Shown here piece by piece: positions 55,451 to 64,000 of a DNA stretch of 64,000 nucleotides. A program made the position numbers and the translations under genes. The stretch covers positions 50,354,639 to 50,418,638 of the forward strand of contig NC_089220.1 in assembly GCF_963924675.1 (NCBI RefSeq). The letters are read 5' to 3'. The DNA comes from Phocoena phocoena (taxonomy: Eukaryota; Chordata; Mammalia; Artiodactyla; Phocoenidae). The notes beneath the pieces are model-generated. The model worked only from the letters and a program-made list of their open reading frames with translations. It was not told the origin of the DNA and ran no database searches. How positions within the stretch are numbered: the stretch's first letter is position 1; each line of letters begins with the position of its first letter.

Positions 55451-57842
55451 AAAATCTTCCAACAAAAGTCCAGGACCAGATAGCTTCACAGGTAAATTCT
55501 ATCAAACATTTAGAGAAGAGCTAACACCCATTCTTCTCAAACTCTTCCAAATATTGCAGAGGAAGGAACACTTCCAAACTCATTCTATGAGGCCACCATC
55601 ACCCTGATACCAAAACCAGACAAAGATACTACAAAAAAAGAAAATTACAGACGAATATCACTGATGAACATAGATGCAAAAATCCTCAATAAAATACTAG
55701 CAAACAGAAACCAACAGCACATTAAAAGGATCATACACCATGATCAAGTGGGATTTATCCCAGGTTTGCAAGGATTCTTCAATATACGCAAATCAATCAA
55801 TGTGATACACCATAATAACAAATTGAAGAATAAAAACCATATGATCATCTCAATAGATGCAGAAAAAGCTTTTGACAAAATTCAACACCCATTTATGATA
55901 AAAACTCTCCAGAAAGTGGACATAGAGGGAACCTACCTCAACATAATACAGGCCATATATGACAAACCCATAGCAAACAACATTCTCAATGGTGAAAAAC
56001 TGAAACCATTTCCTCTAAGATCAGGAATAAGAGAAGGATATCCACTCTCACTGCTATTATTCAACATAGTATTGGAAGTCCTATCCTTGGCAATCAGAGA
56101 AGAAAAAGAAATAAAAGGAATACAAATTGTAAAAGAAGAAGTAAAACTGTCACTGTTTGCAGATGACATGGTACTGTACAAAGAGAATCCTAAAGATGCT
56201 ACCAGAAAACTACTAGAGCTAATCAATGAATTTGGTAAAGTAGCAGGATACAAAATTAATGAACAGAAATCTCTTGCATTCCTATACACTAATGATGAAG
56301 AATCTGAAAGAGAAATTAAGGAAACACTCCCATTTACCATTGTGACAAAAAGAATAAAATACCTAGGAATAAACCTACCTAAGGCGATGAAAGATCTGTA
56401 TGCAGAAATCTACAAGACACTGATGAAAGAAATTAAACACAATACAAACAGATGGAGAGATATACCATGTTCTTGGATTGGAAGAATCAATATTGTGAAA
56501 ATGACTATACTACTCAAAGCAACCTACAGATTCAGTGCAATCCCTATGACTTCAGACTATACTACAAAGCTACAGTCATCAAAACAACGTGGTACTGGCA
56601 CAAAAACAGAAACATAGATCAATGGAACAAGATAAAAAGCCCAGAGGTAAACCTACGCACCTATGGTCAACTAATCTATGACAAAGGAGGCAAGGATATA
56701 CAATGGAGAAAAGACAATCACTTCAGTAAGTGGTGCTGGGGAAACTGGACAGCTACATGTAAAAGAACGAAATTAGAACACTCCCTAACACCATACACAA
56801 AAATAAACTCAAAATGGATTAGAGACCTAAATGTAAGGCCAGACACTGTAAAACTCTTAGAGGAAAACATAGGAAGAACACTCTTTGACATAAATCACAG
56901 CAAGATCTTTTTTGATCCACCTCATAGAGTAATGGAAATAAAAACAAAAATAAACAAATGGGACGTAATGAAACTTAAAAGCTTTTGCACAAAAAAGGAA
57001 ACCATAAACAAGTCAAAAAGACAACCCTCAGAATGGCAGAAAATATTTGCAAACGAATCAACGGACAAAGGATTAATCTCCAAAATATATAAACAGCTCA
57101 TGCAGCTCAATATTAAAAAAACAAACAACCCAATCCAAAAATGGGCAGAAGACCTATATAGACATTTCTCCAAAGAAGATGTATAGATGGCTAAGAAGCA
57201 CATGAAAAGTACTGCTCAACATCACTAATGATGAGAGAAATGCAAATCAAAACTACAATGAGGTATCACCTCACACTAGTTAGAATGACCTTCATCAGAA
57301 AATCTACAAACAACAAATGCTGGAGAGGGTGTGGAGAAAAGGGAACCCTCTTACACTGTTGGTGAGAATGTAAACTGATACAACCACTATGGAGAACAGT
57401 ATGGAGGTTCCTTAAAAAACTAAAAATAGAATTACCGTATGATCCAGCAATCCCACTACTGGGCATATACCCAGAGAAAACCACAATTCAAAAAGACACA
57501 TGCACCCCAGTGTTCATTGCAGCACTATTTACAATAGCCAGGTCACGGAAGCAACCTAAATGCCCATTGACAGACGAATGGATAAAGATGTGGTACATAT
57601 ATACAATGGAATATTACTCAGCCATAAAATGAACAAAATTGGGTCATTTGTTGAGACGTGGATGGATCTAGAGACTGTCATACAGAGTGAAGTAAGTCAG
57701 AAAGAGAAAAACAAATATCGTATATTATCGCATATATGTGGAACCTAGAAAAATGGTATAGATGAACCGCTTTGCAGGGCAGAAATTGAGACACAGATGT
57801 AGAGAACAAATGTATGGACACCAAGAGGGGAAAGCCGCGGGG

Positions 57843-57868
57843 ATGGTGGTGGTGGTGGTGGTGTGGTG
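57843..57868. repeat. (GGT)n run in L1-B 3'UTR
   Basis: About seven GGT units in the G-rich part of the L1 3'UTR, a known variable feature of L1 tails. Confidence 0.9.
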
Positions 57869-57960
57869 AATTGGGAGATTGGGATTGACATGTATACACT
57901 GATGTGTATAAAACTGATGACTAATAAGAACTTGCTGTATTAAAAAAACCCCCCAAAACA

Positions 57961-59213
57961 AGGAAACCCTCACCAGTCAGTTGCAGCACTTTGCGTCCAG
58001 CAGGGGGCGACACGATGCATGTCAAAACTGCCTTCGCTGTCATGTTCCTTGACCCAGGCATGAGTCTCTGTTTCAGTGGGGCACAGAACTTTTCTCTATT
58101 TTTATTTGGAGTGATTTGAGCTCATAGTTGACAGGCCAAATAGCATGAAGATTTTACTGATAGTTGGAAATTAAAATGTGTAATCTGTGGTTCAGGATGG
58201 GACATGAGTGAGTTCTCCACACTGTTGTTGAGACCACCCAGTGACCTGAGTAAAGTAGAGTTTCATGACTCGGTGGCAAAGGGACAGTTGTTCCAAGGCC
58301 AGGACACATCAGAATTTCTCAAGACAGCTGATAAATAAAAGGGTAAAGGATAAGGAGAACAGCAGACTCCCTGTTGCCTGCCACCCAGTGGAAACCAGAT
58401 GGTCAGAGCATAGAATAGAAACCTGTCTCCTGATACCATTGCTACTTACAGAGGAAATGAAACAGTAGTCATGTGCAAAACAGAACCAGACCTGGCTAAG
58501 AGCCAGACTTACTCCAGGAGGCAAGAGACAAATGGTTAGAAAGAGAAATTGAGTCATTGGGAGTAAAAGGTACATCCCCATAGGCTTTTACTTCAGGAGC
58601 TGAGAAAGTCAAGCCTGGATGAAAGAGGTCTGAGTTGTATATTCATCAGGTAACACAGCTAATTAAGCCCCAGTGGGTGAAAGAAAAACTCAGAAATAAA
58701 AGCAATAAGAAAAGAAAAGGACCTTTACTTGGAATATTTTGCAAGGAAGACCAGCCTTCAGAATTGGCTTTCCAAGTAAATGACACAGCAAGTATTTAAG
58801 AAAAAAAGCCCTTCAAGGTTATCACTGGTTAGCTGTTCATGATGGGAAACAGTGGCAGTTTTCTCACGTAATTATTATATCTGTGAAAATGGAGAAGTTT
58901 TATGTAAATTTATTTTCCTGTGATGTGTGCATACATTCTGTCTCATATGCAATAATTGTACTTTCTCTGTGTCTTAATATTAACTGAAGAAGGTATGAAT
59001 AAATCATGACTGATAAGATTAAAAAATTTATTTGTAGGATTGTCTAATATCTGTAGATGCTGGTATTGCAAAAGTCAGGGGTCAACATGTTCACTCTTTA
59101 GTTAGCAATTTTTGGGAAAGGGCTCAAGGTCTCATTTATTCTGAGGGTTAATGTTTGATAGGATATTCTGTTTTTAAAGTTTACCTCCAGATGTAAAATG
59201 CTTTTTAAAAAAT
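57961..59213. other. unique spacer between convergent L1s
   Basis: A 1.25 kb spacer with no recognised repeat. It holds the CTCF-like motif at 57997 and a short inverted repeat, TTTACTTGGAA/TTCCAAGTAAA (58724-58734, 58770-58780). Frames of 67-90 codons lack domains. Confidence 0.5.
57997..58011 (+). promoter_or_regulatory. strong CTCF-binding motif match
   Basis: CCAGCAGGGGGCGAC fits the vertebrate CTCF consensus CCASYAGRKGGCRS at 13 of 14 positions. An upstream TTGCAGCACT (57981-57990) resembles the accessory upstream CTCF motif at about the usual spacing. It lies in unique DNA just beyond L1-B. Binding itself is inference. Confidence 0.65.
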
Positions 59214-59581
59214 TCAATTTTTTAAACATCTTTATTGGAGTATAATTGCTTTAAAACGGTGTGTTAGTTTCTGCTTTATAACAAAGTGAATCAGTTATAC
59301 ATATACTTATGTACCCATATCTCTTCCCTCTTGCATCTCTCTCCCTCCCACCATCCCTATCCCACCCCTCTAGGTGGTCACAAAGCACCGAGTTGATCTC
59401 CCTGTGCTATGCGGCTGTTTCCCACTAGCTATCTCTTTTACGCTTGGTAGTGTATATATGTCCATGCCACTCTCTCACTTCGTCCCAGCGTACCCTCCCC
59501 ACTCCCTGTATCCTCAAGTCCATTCTCTAGTAGGTCTGTGTCTTTATTCCCGTCTTGCCCCTAGGTTCTTCATGACCATTT

Positions 59582-62500
59582 TTATTTATTTTTATTTTTT
59601 TGGATTCTATATATATGTGTTAGCATACGGTATTTGTTTTTCTCTTTCTGACTTATTTCACTCTGTATGACAGACTCTAGGTCCATCCACCTCACTAAAA
59701 ATAACTCAATTTCGTTTCTTTCTATGGTTGAGTAATATTCCATTGTATATATGTGCCACATCTTCTTTATCCTTTCATCTGTCAGTGGACACTTAGGTTG
59801 CTTCCATGTCCTGGCTATTCTAAATAGAGCTGCAATGAACATTTTGGTACATGACTCTTTTTGAATTATGGTTTTCTCAGGGTATATGCCCAGTAGTGGG
59901 ATTGCTGGGTCATATGGTGGTTCTATTTGTAGTTTTTTAAGGAGCCTCCATACTGTTCTCCATAGTGGCTGTATCAATTTACATTCCCACCAACAGTGCA
60001 AGAGGGTTCCCTTTTCTCCACACCCTCTCCAGCATTTATTGTTTGTAGATTTTTTGATGATGGCCATTCTGACCGGTGTGAGATGATATCTCATTGTAGT
60101 TTTGAGTTGCATTTCAAATCAAATGTAGTTTTGATTTGATTTGCATGATTAATGATGTTGAGCATTGTTTCATGTGTTTGTTGGCAATCTGTGTATCTTC
60201 TTTGGAGAAATGTCTATTTAGGTTTTCTGCCCATTTTTGGATTGGGTTGTTTGTTTTTTTGATACTGAGCTGCATGAGCTGCTTGTAAATTTTGGAGATT
60301 AATCCTTTGTCAGTTGCTTCATTTGCAAATATTTTCTCCCATTCTGAGGGTTGTCTTTTCATCTTGTTTATGGTTTCCTTTGCTGTGCAAAAGCTTTTAA
60401 GTTTCATTACGTCCCATTTGTTTACTTTTGTTTTTATTTCCATTTCTCTAGGAGGTGGGTCAAAAAAGGATCTTGCTGTGATTTATGTCATAGAGTGTTC
60501 TGCCTATGTTTTCCTCTAAGCATTTTATAGTGTCTGGCTTTACATTTAGGTCTTTCATCCACTTTGAGTTTATTTTTGTGTGTGGTGATAGGGAGTGTCC
60601 TAATTTCATTCTTTTACATGTAGCTGTCCAGTTTCCCCAGCACCACTTATTGAAGAGGCTGTCTTTTCTCCACTGTATATTCTTGCCTCCTTTATCAAAA
60701 TAAGGTGACCATATGTATGTAGGTTAATCTCTGGGCTTCCTATCCTGTTCCATTGACCTATATTTTTGTTTTTGTGCCAGTACCATACTGTCTTGATTAC
60801 TGTAGCTTTGTAGTATAGTCTGAAGTCAGGGAGCCTGATTCCTTCAGCTCCATTTTTCTTTCTGAAGATTGCTTTGGCTATTCAGGGTCTTTTGTGTTTC
60901 CATACAAATTGTGCAATTTTTTGTTCTAGTTCTGTGAAAAATGTCAGTGGTAGTTTGATAGGGATTGCATTGAATCTGTAGATTGCTTTGGGTAGTATGG
61001 TCATTTTCACAATGTTGATTCTTCCCATCCAAGAACATGGTATATCTCTCCATCTATTTGTATCATCTTTAATTTCTTTCATTAGTGTCTTATAATTTTC
61101 TGCATACAAGTCTTTTGTCTCCTTAGGTAGGTTTATTCCTAGATATTTTATTCTTTTTGTTGCAATGGTAAATGGGAGTGTTTTCTTAATTTCACTTTCA
61201 GATTTTTCATCATTAATGTATAAGAATGCATGGGATTTCTGTTCATTAATTTTGTATCCTGCTACTTTACCAAATCCATTGATTAGCTCTAGTAGTTTTC
61301 TGGTAGCATCTTTAGGATTCTCTTTGTATAGTACCATGTCATATGCAAACAGTGACAGCTTTATTTCTTCTTTTCCAATTTGTGTTCCTTTTATTTCTTT
61401 TTCTTCTCTGATTGCTGTGGCTAAAACTTCCAAAACTATGTTGAATAATAGTGGTGAGAGTGGGCAAACTTGTTTTGTTCCTGATCTTATTGGAAATGGT
61501 TTCAGTTTTTCACCATTGACGATGATGTTGGCTGTGGGTTTGTCATATATAGCCTTTATTGTGTTGAGGAAAGTTTCCTCTCTGCCTACTTTCTGGAGGA
61601 TTTTTATCATAAATGGGTGTTGAATTTTGTCAAAAACTTTCTCTGCATCTATTGAGATGATCATATGGTTTTTCTCCTTCAATTTGTTAATATGGTGTAT
61701 CACATTGTTTGATTTGTGTATATTGAAGAATCCTTGCATTCCTGGGATAAACCCCACTTGATCATGGTGTATGATCCTTTTAATGTGCTGTTGGATTCTG
61801 TTTGCTAGTATTTTGTTGAGGATTTTTACATCTATATTCATCAGTGATATTGGACTGTAGTTTTCTTTCTTTGTGACATCTTTGTCTGGTTTTGGTATCA
61901 GGGTGATGGTGGCTTGTAGAATGAGTTTCGGAGTGTTCCTCCCTCTGCTATATTTTGGAAGAGTTTGAGAAGGATAGGTGTTAGCTCTTCTCTAAATGTT
62001 TGATAGAATTCGCCTGTGAAGCCATCTGGTCCTGGGCTGTTGTTTGTTCAAAGATTTTTAATCACAGTTTCAATTTCAGTGCTTGTAATTTGTCTGTTCA
62101 TATTTTTTATTCCTTCCCAGTTCAGTCTCGGAAGGATGTGCATTTCTAAGAATTTGTCCATTTCTTCCAGGTTGTCCATTTTATTGGCATATAGTTGCTT
62201 GTAGTATTCTCTCATGATCTTTTGTATTTCTGCAGTGTCAGTTGTTACTTCTCCTTTTTCATTTCTAATTCTATTGATTTGAGTCTTCTCCCTTTTTTTC
62301 TTGATGAGTCTGGATATGGCTTATCAATTTTGTTTATCTTCTCAAAGAACCAGCTTTTAGTTTTATAGATCTTTGCTATTGTTTCCTTCACTTCTTTTCA
62401 TTTATTTCGGATCTGATCTTTATGATTTCTTTCTTTCTGCTAACTTTGGGGTTTTTTTGTTCTTCTTTCTCTAATTGCTTTAGGTGTTAGGTTAGGTTGT

Positions 62501-63400
62501 TTATTTGAGATGTTTCTTGTTTCTTAAGGTAGGATTGTATTGCTATAAACTTCCCTCTTAGAACTGCTTTTGCTGCATTCCATAGGTTTTGGGTCATCGT
62601 GTTTTCATTGTCATTTGTTTCTGGGTATTTTTTGTTTTCCTCTTTGATTTCTTCAGTGATCTCTTGGTTATTAAGTAGTGTATTGTTTAGCCTCTATATG
62701 TTTGTATATTTTTACAGATTTTTTCCTGTAATTGATATCTAGTCTCATAGCGTTGTGGTTGGAAAAGATACTTGACACGATTTCAATTTTCTTAAATTTA
62801 CCAAGGCTTGATTTGTGACCCAAGATATGATCTATCCTGGAGAATGTTCCATGAGCACTGAGAAGAATGTGTATTCTGTTGTTTTTGGATGGAATGTCCT
62901 ATAAATATCAATTAAGTCCATCTTGTTTAATGTATCATTTAAAGCTTGTGTTTCCTTATTTATTTTCATTTTGGATGATCTGTCCATTGGTGAAAGTGGG
63001 GTGTTAAAGTCCACTACAATGATTGTGTTACTGTCGATCTCCCCTTTTATGGCTGTTAGTATTTGCCTTATGTATTGAGGTCCTCCTATGTTGGGTGCAT
63101 AAATATCTACAATTGTTATATCTTTCGTGGATTGATCCCTTGTTCATTATGTAGTGTCTTCTTTGACTGTTGTAATAGTCTTTGTTTTAAAGTCTATTTT
63201 GTCTGGTATGAGAATTTCTACTCCAGCTTTCCTCTGAGTTCTATTTGCATGGAATATCTTTTTCCATCCCCTCATGTTCAGTCTGTATGTGTCCCTAGGT
63301 CTGAGGTGGGTCTCTTGTAGATATCATATATATGGGTCTTGTTTTTGTATCCATTCAGCCAGTCTATGTCTTTTGGTGAGAGCATTTAAGCCATTTACAT
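59582..63400 (-). pseudogene. L1-C ORF2, broken, active-site Asp lost
   Basis: The C-terminal frame (59582-60112) has the Cys motif [18 protein letters not shown]. It breaks at the 29-bp repetition and continues at 60114-60443. The RT frame (60882-61841) keeps [13 protein letters not shown], but the catalytic motif reads LFAYDMVLY rather than LFADD: the first Asp codon is TAT (61341-61343). Upstream, the endonuclease region is only seen in pieces (62832-63014, MDRSSKMKINKE). Reverse transcription would be abolished. Confidence 0.92.
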
Positions 63401-63449
63401 TTAAGGTAATTATCGATATGTATGTTCCTATTCCCATTTTCTTAATTGT

Positions 63450-64000
63450 TTTGGGTTTGTTATTGTAGGTCTTTTCCTTCTCTGTGTTTCCTGCCTAGAG
63501 AAGTTCCTTTAGCATTTGTTGTAAAGCTGGTTTGGTGGTGCTGAATTCTCTTAGCTTTTGCTTCTCTGTAAAGCTTTTCATTTCTCCATCAAATCTGAAT
63601 GAGATCCTTGCTGGGTAGAGTAATATTGGTTGTAGGTTTTTCTCCTTCATCACTTTAAATATGTCCTGTCCCTCCCTTCTGGCTTGTAGAGTTTCTGCTG
63701 AAAGATCAGCTGTTAACCTTATGGGGATTCCCTTATGTGTTACTTGCTGTTTTTCCCTTGCTGCTTTTAATATGTTTTCTTTGTATTTAATTTTTGATAG
63801 TTTGATTAATACGTGTCTTGGCATGTTTCTCCTTGGATTTATCCTGTATGGGACTCTCTGTGCTTCCTGGACTTGATTATTTCCTTTCCCATATTAGGGA
63901 AGTTTTCAACTATAATCTCTTCACATATTTTCTCAGTCCCTTTCTTTTTCTCTTCTTCTTCTGGGCCCCCTATAATTCGAATGTTGGTGTGTTTAATGTT
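63450..64000 (-). pseudogene. L1-C ORF1 C-terminal part, cut by window end
   Basis: The frame at 63495-63824 reads PRHVLIKLSKIKYKENILKA through to LQQMLKELL, the C-terminal domain of ORF1p, with its stop at 63495. Continuation toward 64000 is in shifted frames (antisense of ATQVQEAQ-like sequence), so ORF1 is also damaged. The N terminus lies outside. Confidence 0.88.

Larger units (their letters stand above)
53489..57748 (+). pseudogene. L1-B ORF2 (endonuclease-RT), multiply broken
   Basis: The expected start is at 53489 (MVIGTY). An early TAG lies at 53573-53575, where a TGG Trp codon is expected. The endonuclease part (53659-54486) retains VGDFNTS and SDHNAV, but the segment before LGHK is altered (FFQHRYTLGHK), consistent with a frame change and repair. 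Two SINEs interrupt the middle. The RT frame (55664-56617) keeps [13 protein letters not shown] and LFADDMVLY, then shifts at the deletion at 56547. The C-terminal part resumes from 56452 in another frame to 57748. It is non-functional. Confidence 0.92.
52353..57960 (+). mobile_element. L1-B: near coding-length L1, disrupted
   Basis: A plus-strand L1 with a short 5'UTR remnant, ORF1, ORF2 and 3'UTR ending near CTTGCTGTATTAAAAAAACC. It is interrupted by a long SINE (54303) and a compact SINE (55241). A ~130 bp internal deletion lies at 56547/56548 relative to L1-A. Its left edge lies in or beside an L2 fragment. No clean target duplication was found, perhaps because the 3' end was altered. Convergent with L1-C. 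Confidence 0.93.
59214..64000 (-). mobile_element. L1-C: L1 running off the window
   Basis: Antisense L1 with its 3' end at ~59214 (poly(T), AAACATCTTTATTGGAGTAT), 3'UTR, ORF2 and, at 63.4-64.0 kb, the C-terminal part of ORF1. The 5' end lies beyond the window. A local 29-bp tandem repetition occurs at 60095-60152 (TGTAGTTTTGA twice) compared with L1-A. Confidence 0.95.

Noticed and set aside
58724..58780. 11-bp inverted repeat as a regulatory hairpin
   Set aside because: Arms of 11 nt with a 35-nt loop are expected by chance in a window of this size.

Overview
The window is vertebrate, and specifically cetartiodactyl and most likely toothed-whale, nuclear DNA. The evidence is the repeat content. 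There are more than thirty copies of CHR-type tRNA-derived SINEs, recognised by the head GGGCTTCCCTGGTGGCGCAG and the RNA polymerase III B-box-like GGTTCGAGCCC or GGTTCGTGCCC. About half are the compact ~200 bp form ending GCCCGCGTACCGC plus poly(A), which I know as abundant in dolphins and relatives. L1 copies of the matching lineage are present, and no ruminant BovB/ART2 block was recognised. The species and the CHR subfamily names are inference. The forms are called long (~300-350 bp), compact (~200 bp) and mini (~100-135 bp) here.

I find no host protein-coding gene, no rRNA, functional tRNA or recognisable ncRNA gene, and no CRISPR array. Almost every long open frame lies in a SINE or an L1. 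The remaining ones are no longer than chance predicts in 64 kb. The stretch is therefore intergenic or deep-intronic sequence.

Layout. 1-19 kb: unique DNA with CHR SINEs, short antisense L1 3' ends, MIR and L2 relics, a Tc1/mariner-type element (7.05-7.47 kb), a 64-nt near-perfect palindrome (8.88 kb) and a repeat-poor AT-rich block (16.9-17.8 kb) that is a candidate conserved element. 19-34 kb: a diverged ~170 bp duplication (19.2 and 21.3 kb), several SINE pile-ups, two antisense MaLR-like LTRs (one carrying a later 58-bp tandem duplication), an AT-rich low-complexity tract and a Tc1/mariner-type element nested in a MIR. 34-48 kb: a solo LTR with intact ends and a 5-bp target duplication, an L1 with a 5' inversion (twin priming), a hAT relic, a possible CTCF motif at 40.86 kb and microsatellites.

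48.9-64 kb: an L1-dense block. L1-A (minus, 5' truncated) keeps a 738-codon open ORF2 segment. L1-B (plus, nearly full coding length) is broken by frameshifts, a nonsense codon, a deletion and two SINEs. L1-C (minus, runs off the window) is also broken and has lost a catalytic aspartate. L1-B and L1-C converge tail to tail around a 1.25 kb unique spacer with a strong match to the CTCF consensus at 57997.

The elements act as independent insertions. Their nesting and target-site duplications give a relative history: MIR/L2 first, then DNA transposons and MaLR LTRs, then L1s, then long, mini and compact SINEs. I do not see evidence for a novel multi-gene system. The best leads are the palindrome, the CTCF-like sites, the unclassified paired duplication, the candidate conserved block and the well-dated rearrangements.
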